Below are positions 1 to 11,005 of a stretch of 64,000 bases of DNA, piece by piece. Below the pieces are notes generated by a model, which was given only the letters and a program-made list of their open reading frames with translations, made no database searches and had not been told where the DNA came from. The first letter of the stretch is position 1. Every line of letters starts with the position of its first letter. A program made the position numbers and the translations under genes. The DNA is from Dromiciops gliroides (Eukaryota; Chordata; Mammalia; Microbiotheria; Microbiotheriidae): assembly GCF_019393635.1 (NCBI RefSeq), contig NC_057861.1, positions 459,042,330-459,106,329 of the forward strand, written 5' to 3'.

Positions 1-189
1 CTACTGCTTTGCTGTCCTTCCTTTTCCCTTTGAAAAAACATCTGTGCTGTCTCACAGGTCACTGAACAAATATCTAAATATTCTTTAAGGTAATTTGACC
101 AACCCCTCAGTACTAATTTCCTGAACAGAAAGAACTTGAAACACTGCTAGATATCATGGGGATAATAAGGCTGTTGGAAGAGAAACCAC

Positions 190-325
190 AGGATTAGTTA
201 TTTATCTATATATATTTATTCCATACTAGATTGTGAGTTCCATCAGGACAGGGATCCTGTTTTATTGAATCTTTAGATCTGTCCTGGAACTAAAATATAG
301 TTGGTGTTTAAGAGATATTTGTTGC
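190..325 (+). mobile_element. L2-type LINE 3' end fragment
   Basis: The stretch has the usual order of an L2 tail: a segment resembling 'gactgtgagctcc..ggcagggac', then 'gcctagc..', then a TTTAA..TTTGTTG end (here GTTTAAGAGATATTTGTTG). It is old and diverged. Confidence 0.5.
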
Positions 326-532
326 AGTTGAAGTATTTAGCAGAAATAGACTTGACCCTGTGGGGGTAGTAACAATAAACACTTTAGAGTAGGGTGGGAA
401 GTCTGACTATGGATGTTTATAGATTTAGCAGAAATGGAAAACACTTGCAGAGATCCATCTCCAGTTTTTAAGGAAAAAAGGATATCATAGAAGAAACTGA
501 ACTCCCTATTTTAAAAAAAAACCAAAACAGAT

Positions 533-590
533 CCCTGGGGAAGTAATTTAACCCTCATTGCCCCTCCCAAAATAAATAAATAAATAAATA
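533..590 (+). mobile_element. 5'-truncated short marsupial SINE
   Basis: Only the last ~35 bases of the SINE body are present (ending TTTAACCCTCATTGCCCC), followed by an (AATA)n tail. The direct repeat AAAACAGAT occurs at 524-532 and 591-599 and looks like the target-site duplication, so this is a separate truncated insertion. Confidence 0.75.
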
Positions 591-627
591 AAAACAGATA
601 GCTCCCTGAATGAGGAACATGAGGATC

Positions 628-712
628 TGTGCCTCAGTTTCCTCATCTGTATAATGGTTGGACTCGATGGCCTCTAAAGGCCCTTCCAGAACTAAGTATG
701 AGATCCTATATT
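628..712 (+). mobile_element. MIR-like CORE-SINE fragment
   Basis: The core/3' block GCCTCAGTTTCCTCATCTGT is intact and is followed by 'ggttggactcgatggcctctaaaggccc', the 3' type seen in old mammalian and marsupial CORE-SINEs. The head is missing. Confidence 0.75.
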
Positions 713-869
713 CATTGTTGATAAGAATGTGAACAAGCTGGACAAATTGAGCAGCATAAACAGTTTTTTTTCCTGAACTTGTGATTTTGTTTATATAGAG
801 AACTCCTGGTGAGGTCACTTTCTCTACCAATGAAAATTGGATCTGGTTCCACAACTTATTGACTTAGGG

Positions 870-998
870 AGTTGCCAGGTTACTGAGCGGTTAAGTGACT
901 TGCCTGGGGTCACACAGCCAGCTAGTATGTGTCAGAGGCAGAAACTCAACCCAGGTTGTCCTAATTCAGAGGCCAACATTCCATCCTCTTTGCCACTG
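870..998 (-). mobile_element. MIR-like SINE fragment
   Basis: Read on the minus strand it has the tRNA-like head and core of a MIR-class SINE; on the plus strand TTAAGTGACTTGCCTGGGGT and CACACAGCCAGCTAGTA are visible. It is diverged, and the 3' tail is not recognisable. Confidence 0.75.
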
Positions 999-1033
999 AT
1001 AGTTTTTTTTGTTTTGTTTTGTTTTCTTTTTGC

Positions 1034-1167
1034 GGGGCAATGAGTGTTAAGTGACTTGCCCAGGGTCACACAACTATTAAGTATCAAGTGTCTGAGGCCA
1101 AATTTGAACTCAGGTCCTCCTGAATCCAGGGCTGGTGCTTTATCCACTGTGCCACCTCGCTACCCCC
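1034..1167 (-). mobile_element. Short marsupial SINE, subfamily B
   Basis: Full-length minus-strand copy. It has the B-type end (GGGGCAATGAG instead of GAGGCAATTGGG), the B-type TCAAGTGTCTG and the TCCTGAATCC block. A T-rich run precedes it, which is the A tail of the element. TGATAG on both sides may be the remains of a target duplication. Confidence 0.93.
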
Positions 1168-1858
1168 ATGATAGCTCTTAATGTGAAACACACATGAGAA
1201 AATTGTGGGTGAAAATCTTTTATATGTTTTTAATATGTGAAATCCCTAAGTGTCCCTAGTGACCTGTTTTTTTCTTATATCTAGGACAATGATAGTAGAG
1301 GTTCAATTGTCTTTTTCTACTGCTAGTGCTGATTATTCATGAAAGTCAGCAAAACTCAGAGCTCCTGGATTGGGGAAGAAATTGATTTTCTTTCCCTAAA
1401 CTTTGGGCAGACATTAACCCGTGTGCCTGATACTTTGTAAAATCTGAGTCACTAAATTCCCCAGCACGCACCACCCCTTTTTAAAAAGATTCAATCAAAA
1501 TTAGCTTATCTTTATCTGGAGACCAAACCTATCATCAGAGTTCAAACACCAAGTAAATAAGGCTTAAAAAAAACACAACAGAAAAACTCTCTGAAGTTAG
1601 TGATGCTATTTGCCAGGTAGTGATAAGGTTGGGGAAAGAGAGAAGAGAGAGTAGATAAATCCACAAGGTCTAGAAGTACCATTTGGTAGACACAGACAGA
1701 TGAGCAGATAATTCTGTGTGTAGATCACTGAGGGAAGAAAAGCTCCAGCTGGAAATACTTGTGGTAAGTTGGGGTAAAAACTTTTCCACTTGAGGTTACC
1801 TACTACAACTTGAGGGAGCTCCTCAGCACCCACACCACCTTTTTTTGTTTTGTTTTGA
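1168..1858. other. No recognised feature
   Basis: About 690 bases of AT-rich intergenic sequence. I see no coding pattern or familiar repeat. Confidence 0.5.
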
Positions 1859-1993
1859 GTGAGGCAATTGGGGTTAAGTGACTTGCCCAAGGTCACACAG
1901 CTAGTAAGTGTTAAGTGTCTGAGGTCAGATTTGAACTCAGGTACTCCTGACTCCAGGGCCAGTGCTCTATCCACTGCACAACCTAGCTGCCCC
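1859..1993 (-). mobile_element. Short marsupial SINE, subfamily A
   Basis: Minus-strand full-length copy with GTGAGGCAATTGGGGTTAAG, GTTAAGTGTCTG and TACTCCTGACTCC, the linked A-type states. CACACCACCTTTTT occurs on both sides as the target duplication, so the copy is fairly young. Confidence 0.95.
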
Positions 1994-2047
1994 GCCACAC
2001 CACCTTTTTACAAATCACTTCAGTGTTGCCTTAGTAGGAAAACTATA

Positions 2048-2709
2048 CAGTTGATTTTCAGCATCAGTGATAGTTAAGTTCTATAGTCACCAAAAGCACT
2101 GAATTGGCAAATAGTGAATCATTGTTCCTAGGGGAAATTCGGGGTGGATGAGGTTCCCGTGACCCTCTCATTACATCATTTACTCCAGTATTTTCTAGAA
2201 CAGCCTCATGAAAAGGTAGGAGAATTTCCTCTTCCTTTTTCTGGATGTACCATATTGTTCATTCATTCACACCAAACTCACAGCTAACAAGAGCACTCTA
2301 ATTCGTGCCTGAACAAAGTTTATCTAACACCACATATTTTCTCCATAAAGCACACCACAGTCTTGTTTTAGGAACATCAACAACACTTGAGGAGTATGCC
2401 TGAGGGCCATTTTAAACAGCAAAATCACCAACGAAAAGGACAAAAATGCAAAAAAAAAAAAATGTGGCACTAAATAGACTGCAAAAAGAATACTTTTTTT
2501 TTTTTTTTACAAGATGAGAGCTAGGAAAGAAGGCATTTTGTCCAGCTTCAGCTGGAAACATGCACAACTCAAATTTTTCACTACTTTGCACATATCTACA
2601 CGTGACTGTGAAAGCACCATGAATAGCGAGTGATTTGGGGGTTATAGATAAATTTTAGTGAGTAGGCAAATTTGCAAATGTGGAATCTGCAAAGAATGAA
2701 AATCAAGTG
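2048..2709. mobile_element. Tigger/pogo-like non-autonomous DNA transposon relic
   Basis: The left end CAGTTGATTTTCA (2048-2060) and the right end TGAAAATCAAGTG (2697-2709) are inverted copies differing at one position. The base pair before the left end is TA, the target these elements use; the right-hand TA has decayed to TG. The ~660 bp interior holds A runs and no open frame, as expected for an internally deleted, non-autonomous copy. The family is inferred from the terminal motif; an unnamed mammalian MITE is the alternative. Confidence 0.6.
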
Positions 2710-2843
2710 TGCTTTCCAGCAGCACATGAAGCCAATAAAGGGCTATAAATGAATATCTCCAAGAATCCCAAAGTTTCTGTATAGTCTTCCACCTATGTTA
2801 TAATGCTATTATATTATTATAATAATCTACCTATATTATAGTT

Positions 2844-3092
2844 GGCAGCTAGGTGATGCAATGGGTAGAGCACTGACCCTAGAGTCAGGAAGACCCAAGT
2901 TCAGAGCCAGCCTCAGGCACTTATTAACTATGACATTGGGCAAGTCACTTAACTGCTATTTGCCTCAGTTTCCTCAATTGTAAAAAGGGATAATAATAAT
3001 AATAGCACTTACCTCACAGAGTTGTTGTACAAAATAGATAATATTTGTAAAGTTCTTAGCACAGTGCCTGGCACAAAGTAGGCACTATAAAA
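2844..3092 (+). mobile_element. MIR-like CORE-SINE, near full length
   Basis: The head GGCAGCTAGGTGATGCA, the core GCCTCAGTTTCCTC and the long 3' part (AGTGCCTGGCACAAAGTAGG) are all present. The 3' part is the L2-related MIR tail, which separates it from the short young SINE. Confidence 0.85.
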
Positions 3093-3441
3093 ATATATAA
3101 TATGTACATTATCTATAGTAAAGTGTATTATAATATATAATGTAAATATAAAATTTTTAATTGTGAAATATGAGTTCTAAACAAGGAGCAATTTTTCAGA
3201 CACTAATGTAGCTCATGTTCTGAGGCAGCTATCTCAAATCTCACCCCCACTGATCAGTTAGGATGGTTCCTAGAGTGTTTGTGACTATCACATCCCTTCA
3301 GGGTTCTGGGGGCAGCTCTGAGGGGTGTGAGGGGTGTCTTTTCTAGTTCTATACCTCATGAGTCCCTGGTGATATGTTTCTTGCCATGGTTATGAGTTAA
3401 TATCATTTACTCATCCAGCCTCAATGAATTTTTTTTTTTTG
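3093..3441. other. No recognised feature
   Basis: About 350 bases of AT-rich sequence, in which I recognise nothing. Confidence 0.45.
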
Positions 3442-3576
3442 GTGAGGCAATTGGGGTTAAGTGACTTGCCCAGGGTCACACAGCTAGTAAGTGTTAAGTG
3501 TCTGAGGCTGGATCTGAACTCAGGTCCTCCTGAATCCAGGGCCAGTGCTCTATCCACTGTGCCACCTAGCTGCCCC
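3442..3576 (-). mobile_element. Short marsupial SINE, A/B mosaic, with target duplication
   Basis: Complete minus-strand copy with a T run at its left. CTCAATGAATTTTT occurs at 3420-3433 and 3577-3590, an exact 14-bp target duplication. It has the A-type 3' end but the B-type TCCTGAATCC block. It landed directly against the head of the Mar1-like SINE at 3591. Confidence 0.96.
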
Positions 3577-3590
3577 CTCAATGAATTTTT

Positions 3591-3843
3591 AGCTAGGTGG
3601 CACAGTGGATAGAGTGCCAGGCCTGGAGTCAGGAAGACTCATCTTCCTGAATTGAAATCTAGCATCAAACACTTTCGAGCTTGTGACCCTAGGCTAGCCA
3701 CTTAAGCCTGTTTGCCTCAGTTTCCTTATCTGTAAAATGATCTGGAAAAGGAAATGGCAAACCACTCCAGTATCTTTGCCAAGAATACCCCAAATGGGGT
3801 CACCGAGAGTTGGACATGACTGAAAAATGACTCAGCAACAAAA
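3591..3843 (+). mobile_element. Mar1-like long marsupial SINE
   Basis: It begins AGCTAGGTGGCACAGTGGAT and runs through the core into the LINE-like tail (ATCTTTGCCAAGAATACCCC, then GAGAGTTGGACATGACTGA), ending in ACAAAA. The first bases of the head are missing, where the neighbouring SINE inserted. Confidence 0.93.
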
Positions 3844-4890
3844 CCCATAAGAACAACTAATCCAAAACATTTTCCCTAGTCTGTGACACTCTTCCACCAC
3901 TACACACAGAATCTAGGGGAAACTGGTCTGAAGTCCAGAGTGTACAGAGAGTGAGTGGCCAAGAGGCAACAAATCTCCTGGTTGTTGAAAGTCCTTTTCT
4001 CTCCTTTGTGCAGTGCTCAGGAAGTTCCCCGTAGAAATGGCATAACTTCTTTGTTGGGCCCTTGGTAGATCCATGTATCTCTTCAGTCTGTCCTTGGCTC
4101 CTGTTGCCACCTGCTGCTGTTCTGGGTAGGTAAGGAGACTGTGTAAGGATGTTACTGGGAAAATGGGAAATCCAAAATCCTTTGAACCCTTTATGGTTCT
4201 CCCCCAGCCAAGGGGTGAGGAGGTACCAAATCAAAGCTGAAATGCTTCTCCTCTACCACCCAAGTGATTCCTTCTCAGAAGGCTTAGCTGGAAAATGCTC
4301 CTTATTTGCATTTTGCTGGAATCCTGATCTCTTGGTTTTGCACTAGTTTTCTGTTTTGTAGAAGATTCAGCCAATCCAAACACTCCTCCTGTGCAAGTCA
4401 CTGCAATTATCTTCTGGGTCTCAGGGACATCTAAATTGATGAAGGTCCTTTCACACTTTGTTGGAATGCTTTTAATTGACTTGATTCACATGGTTAACTA
4501 CCCAGATTCTAGCATAATGTCACTTACTTTAGGTAGGTTGATCAATTGTCTCCATCCTTATACTAATTAAAAGCAGAGCAAAAGGCCTGGAGACAGGCCT
4601 TTCAAACATTATTTGAGGGGAAGGAGAAGAGACTTGATGAAATGGTCTTTGAATAGAAGAAGAGAACATTTGAAAGCATATTGAATAAAGTGCCAGGTGC
4701 TGGAATAAGATTCATTGCATGTCAACAATAGAGGTGACATAAAAATATCTTAAAAATGTTTCCATCTCCACTAAAAATGACATGAACTAAATATGAAATA
4801 AAAGATTTCACCCACTCCATTCTGCAGGTCACCAATGGCCACCTCACTGTTAAAACTGAGGATATTATTCCATAATGATCTAGTTCCCAT
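3844..4890. other. No recognised feature
   Basis: About 1 kb of ordinary-looking intergenic sequence. Short open frames occur on both strands but none resembles a known protein or shows splice-site context. Confidence 0.45.
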
Positions 4891-5592
4891 TTATGTTCTC
4901 TTTTTTTATTTTTAAATTTTACTTTTGTTTTCAGTTCCAAATTTTCTTCCTCTCTCTAGCCACTCCCCCCCCCACCCATTGAGAAGGAAAGAAATGACCC
5001 ATTATGAAGTCATGTAGAATATTGTTCTGTATCAACCATGTTCTGAGAAGGGTAAAGCAAGAAATATAAAGAAAGAGAAGAATATACTTCAATTTGTACT
5101 CTTGTATCCATCAGTTCATAATGTGGAGGTGGATAACATTTTACATCATGAGTTCATTGGAATTGCCATGGATAATTGTGATCTGAGTTACTAAGACTTT
5201 CACAGTTTACAATACAATCTTTACAATACTGATCATACTTTGTACATGGTTCTGTTCACTTCACTTTGTATCAGTTTATACAAGTCTTCCTAGGCTTTTC
5301 TGAAACCTCCTTTCAGTGTTTCTTATAGCACATCACAGTCATATACCGTAACTTGTTCATCCATTCTCCCATTGATAGACATCCCCTCAGATTCTGATTC
5401 TTTGACACTGTGAAAAGAGCTACTATGAATATTTCTATACATATGGGTCCTTTTCTTTTTTCTTGGATCTCTTTGGGGTATAGACCTAGTAGCAATATTG
5501 TTGGGTCAAAGGGTATACACAGTTTCATAGCCCTGTGGTTCCTACTTACTTTCCATTCTAAAAGTGGCAATGTGTATGGAGTTGTATGACCA
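4891..5592 (-). mobile_element. L1 3' end fragment (copy a)
   Basis: On the plus strand it carries the reverse-complement blocks of a mammalian L1 3' region in order: a T/C-rich start, 'cttcactttgtatcag', 'ccattgatagacat', 'ctttggggtatagacctagta', 'gggtcaaagggtata'. The same ordered blocks recur at 6568-7445 and 23762-24450. It is diverged and shows no coding potential. Confidence 0.75.
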
Positions 5593-5885
5593 AAGAACCT
5601 CTAACCTCCTGTGGTCATGACCACTCTTTCCCACCTCCAACTTTTCCTTTTCTTTGTCACCACTTTCCATTCCATTACTTGAAGGGGAGGCAGAAGGATG
5701 GCGTGCTTTAACCTTCTAAAAACAGCAACTTGTGAGACACTTAAGGCCAAGTAAACTCTCTCCCTATTTTTACTTATCAGACCTCTTCTTTCCTTTATCA
5801 TGTGAGCTCAGTTGTACCCAGGGGAATGCAGGGCAGTCTGGATTCATTGTGATCCCTGCTTTTGCAAAGTTTAATAATATGCTAT

Positions 5886-5930
<45 letters not shown>

Positions 5931-6567
5931 CAACTTAAGGCCCTAGCTGTTGGAACCCCCAGGATTTGGCAAGAGAATCCCTTGACTATAGCATCTCTTT
6001 TAACTGTCTTTTGAGTAAATGAAATAAATATTAGTGATGCATTAGGCTAACCACAGTTATCTTAATTCAGGCTTTTAGAGACTAAATAGAAGAGCAAACA
6101 AAATAAACTATAAAGAACAGAGAGAAGTCTTGAAATGGATACATGCCCTCCTGGGAGGGAGAGGAGAGAGGAAAGATAAGGAGTGTCACCATCCTTGTTC
6201 TCAGAAAACAGGGATAGCTACACAACCATTCTGCATGAGCTTCTGGTTACTGTGTTTTCTTTTCATCTCATCTCCCACTGGAGCAGTAGCATCGGTGGCA
6301 GGGGACTCCCATCCTCTTTTCTCCCAAGGGTGACCCCCACAGGTAAAGTTGCTGGGTGTGAAAGCTATGGCATCATGGTTGAAGTTGCTCAGGTGAGGAG
6401 ATTTCAGCACCCCTTTTCTGTCTTAAATCTTTCTGTTACTGAAGTTATGTAGTCCCAGAGTTCCTCATGACCACCCCTCAGTGTTTACATAGTTTTTCCT
6501 GAAACATTGTCTTTCATGAGCCATCTCCTGTCCCTTAGGAAAAAGTGCTTAGCTTTCTTTTCTTTTA
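5593..6567. other. No gene; one (CA)n microsatellite
   Basis: The stretch contains an (AC)n run at 5890-5928. Otherwise I recognise nothing; the open frames here are short and low-complexity. Confidence 0.45.
5890..5928. repeat. (AC)n microsatellite
   Basis: About 19 uninterrupted AC units. Confidence 0.97.
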
Positions 6568-7445
6568 TGGTTTAATTTTTTTGAGATTTTATTTTATTTT
6601 ATTTTAAGTTCTGAATTTTCTCTCTCCCTCTCCCCTCTCCTCTCTCCTACCAATTGAGAAAACAAAAAAACAAACAAAAAAACCCAAGATTCATTACAAA
6701 AAATAGCATCTTGCAAAAGAAATTTCTGCACTAGCATGTTCAAAAAATTAAGAAACAAAGAAAAAGAAGAAAATATGCTTCAATTTGTACTTAGTCTATC
6801 TACTCTTCATCTAAAGGTAGATCACATGTTTTATCATCAATCCTTTAGAACTGTGGTGGGCTACTGTGTTGATCAGCTTCTAAGTATTTAAAAATTGATT
6901 ACAGTAATGCTGGTCTATAAATTGTTCTCATGGTTTTGCTCACTTTACATCAGTCTTCTGAGATTTTTCTGAACCCCTCCCCTTCATCATTTCTTATAGC
7001 ACACTAGTATTCCATCACATGCATATAATTTGTTCAGCCATTCCCCAATTGATGGGCATCTCCTTAATGTCCAATTCTTTGCTACCATAAAAAAATACTA
7101 TACTTTTTTTGTACATATGGGTCCTTTTCCTCTTTCCTTTATCTCTTTGGGATAGAGACCTAGTTAGCAGTATGCTGGGACAAGGATAGATACAGTTTAA
7201 TAACTTCTTTGAGGCATAGGTTGAAATTGCTTTCCAAAATGGCTGAACTGGTTTACAACTTGACTAAGAGTGCATTAATGTACCTGTTTTCCCACATCCC
7301 CTCTAGCATTTGTCTTTTTTCTTTTTTGTCATCTCAGCCAATCTGATGGGTGTGAGGTGGTACCTCAGAATTGTTTAAATTTGCATTTCCATAATTATTA
7401 GTGATTTAGAGCATTTTTTTACATAGGGATATTGATAGTAAGGTC
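6568..7445 (-). mobile_element. L1 3' end fragment (copy b)
   Basis: It has the same block order as the 4891-5592 copy but extends further: CCAATTGATGGGCATCTCCT, then a 'ctttgggatagagacctag' block, 'aatggctgaactgg', and 'gtgaggtggtacctcagaattg' leading to 'ttgcatttcc'. These are the reverse complement of the end of ORF2 and the 3' UTR of a mammalian L1. It ends close to the SINE at 7449. Confidence 0.8.
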
Positions 7446-7448
7446 CCA

Positions 7449-7592
7449 GGAGCAGCTAGATGGCACAGTGAATAAAGCACCAGTCCTGGATTCAGGAGGG
7501 CCCGAGTTCAAATCCAGCCTCAGAAACTTGACACTTACTAGCTGTGTGACCCTGGGCAAGTCACTTAACCCTCATTGCCCCTCCCCCCCCAA
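7449..7592 (+). mobile_element. Short marsupial SINE, subfamily B
   Basis: Full-length plus copy ending CTTAACCCTCATTGCCCCTC. Its tail has turned into a C run followed by a (CTAT)n-type microsatellite at 7594-7650, a common fate of SINE tails. Confidence 0.94.
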
Positions 7593-7593
7593 A

Positions 7594-7650
7594 TATCTAT
7601 CTATCTATCTCTCTATATATCTCTCTCTCTCTATATCTATATATATATAT
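7594..7650. repeat. (TATC)/(CT)/(TA) simple repeat
   Basis: Compound microsatellite directly after the SINE, made of CTAT, CT and AT units. Confidence 0.95.
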
Positions 7651-7774
7651 AGTCCCACAACTTTATTGTAATACATAAACATTGTTAAAAACTTGGTTAT
7701 ACCAGTGTTTGACTTGTTATATCTAAATACAGAAAGGCGAATTTGGATTATATAAAGATTAGGGAAATAGGATG

Positions 7775-7935
7775 ATAAAGTAGAAAAAGAACTGTCTGAA
7801 AGTCAAAAGAGTCAGTTTTAACCCTAGTTCTTCCACTAACTAGCTGCCTTGACCTATGCAAAGTAACTTAACCTTTCTGAACCTTGACTTCCTCTGCTGT
7901 AAAATGCAGGGGAATGGACTAGCCAGTAATGTGCT
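7775..7935 (+). mobile_element. MIR-like SINE, diverged
   Basis: Weak MIR order: 'aaagtcaaaagagtcagttttaaccct', 'actaactagctgcc', 'cttaacctttctgaacctt', 'cctctgctgtaaaatg', 'ggaatggactag'. The succession matters more than any single block. Confidence 0.6.
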
Positions 7936-8890
7936 GGTAAATGTATGTGAGGGGAATGATATATGCAGGACACACTTTAAAGTTAATCCTTCTTATTAAT
8001 GTTTTCTCCATCTTAAGACAAGACAAAAAACAATAAATAAGCTCTGGTTTGTAGCTTTTGCTGATTTCTGAGGTATAAATGCTTACACTGAAAATTTTAA
8101 CAGCGAACTAGGTTGGACCTAGTTCCAGCACAGCCCTGGCTCTGAATCTCATTATTCCATAAACACCAGAATAGAATATAAATGCCAACAACAGAAACCC
8201 AGCAGAGATGGAACTGACTATAGGATTTGTTTGATTTGGGTTTTTTTTTTTTACTTTGAAATACCCCAGAAATAGTTAGCATAGTTAGTAGAAGAAAATC
8301 TAAATTATAATAATATTTGTTTCACTGACTTCCCGCCAATGGAGAGGAGTCAGCCTACCCTCTGGGCATGCAGGTCCCTGAGAAGGTGCTACTACTTATT
8401 GCCTCCTCCATCTGGAGCAGAGCAAGAGCCAAGGTAGGCTGGAGTAGGACTCTTGGGGCTAAGTTTTTTCATCAACTACTGCGTTTAATTTGACTTTAAG
8501 AGAAAGCTATTCTAACTTCAAGAAAAAACTGTAAGTATGAAGAAAGAAAAAAAAATCTTGGTAGAAAGAGAGCTGGACATTCCTAGTCACTTAACCTTAA
8601 AGATACTGATGGTGAATATCTTCTTGGAAGAGATACAGTGTGATGAGGAATTACTGGATCAAGATGAATAGGAAAAGGGTTTTGACCACTTAACAAACAT
8701 TATTTGCTGTTTGTAGACAGCTACAGCATTTGATGCAAATTTTATAGTAAATTCTTGCCACCACTGTGCCAGATGCTTCTTACTGAACTACCAACAATTA
8801 TCTAGAGAATTGTAAGAGTATGCAACTTGACTGAAGATGATGTGCAGTGAGAAAGATATCAATATAATAACATCTTTTTTTTTTTTTTTG
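7936..8890. other. No recognised feature
   Basis: About 950 bases with no gene or familiar repeat. A poly-T tract at 8239-8252 is unremarkable. Confidence 0.45.
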
Positions 8891-9025
8891 GTGAGGCAAT
8901 TGGGGTTAAGTGACTTGCCCAGGGTCACACAACTAGTAAGTGTCAAGGGTCTGAGGCTGGATTTGAATTCAGGTCCTCCTGAATCCAGGGCTGGTGCTTT
9001 ATTCACTGCGCCACCTAGCCGCCCC
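8891..9025 (-). mobile_element. Short marsupial SINE with target duplication
   Basis: Minus-strand copy with the A-type GAGGCAATTGGGG end. AATAACATCTT is repeated exactly at 8867-8877 and 9026-9036. Confidence 0.96.
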
Positions 9026-9361
9026 AATAACATCTTAATAAAAAAATTTTTTTAAATCTTAGCCTGGCAGTGGAGGGGGGAGGTAGGGCTGGTAGGGGGA
9101 AGGGAAGGCAGACTTGTGAGATATGGACTATGCACTACACTGAAATCTATCAAAGATGATTTTAATTTTGAGTTTTAGATTTGCCTGGGTTTTTAAAAAG
9201 TTAATTATTCTGATGAGAAGTATATTTTGGTCAGAAATTATTTTGTAAAGATTATGTGAATTATCTAAATATTACTCATTTCATTTATTACTAAGATATA
9301 CATTTGTAATGTACATGACATGACACCACCATGTGATACCTAGTGATTATTTTTTTTTTAA
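9026..9361. other. No recognised feature
   Basis: About 335 bases with nothing identifiable apart from a purine-rich patch near 9070-9115. Confidence 0.4.
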
Positions 9362-9496
9362 GTGAGGCAATTGGGGTTAAGTGACTTCCCCAGGGTCACA
9401 CAGCTAGTAAGTGTTAAGTGTCTGAGGCCAGATTTGAACTCAGGTACTCCTGACTCCAGGGCCGGTGCTCTATCCACTGTGCCACCTAGCTGCCCC
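9362..9496 (-). mobile_element. Short marsupial SINE, subfamily A, with target duplication
   Basis: Typical A-type copy (GTTAAGTGTCTG, TACTCCTGACTCC). GATTATTTTTT lies on both sides. Confidence 0.96.
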
Positions 9497-10220
9497 GATT
9501 ATTTTTTATAACAAGTTAAAAGAATAAAAGAGAATTCTGAGCTTTGTGTAAAAACATTACTACTTTTAAAACTCCACAAAATTATTTCCTTTATTCAATT
9601 GGATGTAATTCAAGAAAGGATTTTTATCTGCAAAGTACTATGCTTAAATCTTATTTTCTATATTTCCAAATGTATGTTGAAATTGAATACTTCATGAAAA
9701 TATGTCATTATGCATAATAAATGCCATAACCAATAGTGCTTGATAATGATCACTTAAATTTATTTTTGCATGTTCCCTGAGGTGCTTTGTAAATTTAAAC
9801 CATTCTTGCAACTCAGGAACTAATGTACCTAGAAGGCATTCCAAAGCCTTGTAAGCCAGGTTTATTTGAAGTTTAACTCCTTGAAAAATGCTGCTGATGA
9901 CAGGCAAGCAAAGTTCAAAGGGACATATCTATCTGTTCTTTTAACTTCTCAAGTAACATCTAAACTGGAAAGCTGTATAGCTCTCTTGAAAAGCACTATT
10001 ACACCTGGTAAAGAAACTAGTAAAGATGGATCAAGAAAGGGTAATTTGTTGAAAATTAAATTTTAGGGGTAATCCATGGCCAGGCTTATACAAATCATGT
10101 TCAATCTTAGGGGCTGCCCCCCAAATCAATAACTTTTGCACTTATAAGGCCCCCATCCAGAGTTCCCATTGAGAACTCTACAAATATAGCTTGAATATAG
10201 CTTGTGGCTAGATCTCCACA
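9497..10220. other. No recognised feature
   Basis: About 720 bases; short open frames on both strands (for example 9692-9907) match nothing I know. Confidence 0.4.
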
Positions 10221-11005
10221 TGTTATGGGGGAAAATGGGGTAAGGGTTTGGGTTAGGGGTAGGGGTCCTTAGGAATTCCTCTTATATTAACTCTTATAGA
10301 GTTATACCCTATGGGGCAGCTGGGTGGCGCAGTGGATAAAGCACAAGCCCTGGATTCAGGAGTACCTGAGTTCAAATCTGGTCTCAGACACTTCACACTT
10401 ACTAGTTGTGTGAACTTGGGCAAGTCACTTAAGCCCAATCGCCCCACAAAAACAAAAACAAAAACAAAAAAGAATTACACCCTCTTGCACACAAAAGCAG
10501 TTAGAATAAGATGGTAGTTTATTTAGGGGTAAGGGAAAGGAGGGGAAGGGAAACCATGAAAGAAATCCTTGGACTTCTCATGGGGAGAGAGATATGGAAC
10601 AAAGCACGTAGCTCTGAGGTACCAATCTCCTCGAGCAGGAGGCTGGCAGGTACTTTTATAGGAGACTGATGGGGGTGACCATCTCATGGTGGAAAGTTCC
10701 TTTAGTGAGGTTGGACCATCCCCCACTGGTGGTGGCTGGAGGAGTTGGGTGAGGGGTGGCTGCCGATCTCTCAAGCCATCTCCTCAGAACCCAAAAGAAG
10801 CAGACACACCTAATCTTATCTCCCCAGGGGTAAGGGAGACCAGAATGATGGGTGGAGATCCCGGAGTTAGCTCAGTCCTATCTGGTTTCCCTTATTTCTC
10901 TAGGCATATCTGTCCTCTGGTTTAGTTTCTCAAGAAGAAGATTCCTTGATATGCCCCAGAGAACTTCTGGGGTACTCTGGGCTTATACAAGCACTCAAGT
11001 TAACA
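10221..11005 (-). mobile_element. Old endogenous-retrovirus LTR (copy 1), with embedded SINE
   Basis: The left end reads TGTTATGGGG, the inverted counterpart of CCCCATAACA at the right end of the sister copy near 45090, which gives TG..CA ends. On the minus strand the order is an upstream region, a TATAAAAG-like box (plus strand CTTTTATAGG), and an AATAAA signal (plus strand TTTATT at 10518-10523), then a short terminal part. It aligns along most of its length with 44423-45090. A SINE sits in its terminal part. I see no internal coding region beside it, so it is best read as a solitary, diverged LTR. The right border is less certain than the left. Confidence 0.65.
10313..10470 (+). mobile_element. 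Short marsupial SINE inside the LTR at 10221-11005
   Basis: Plus-strand full copy with an (ACAAAA)n tail. The flanks AGTTATACCCTAT and AATTACACCCTCT are a decayed target duplication. The same site is occupied by a SINE in the sister LTR (44501-44652). Confidence 0.93.

Noticed and set aside
1034-1167. tRNA genes suggested by A/B-box-like SINE heads
   Set aside because: The tRNA-like heads belong to SINEs and do not fold as complete tRNAs.
10239-10270. Telomere-like text (GGGTTAGGGGTAGGGG)
   Set aside because: Only a few degenerate TTAGGG-like units inside an LTR end; no array.
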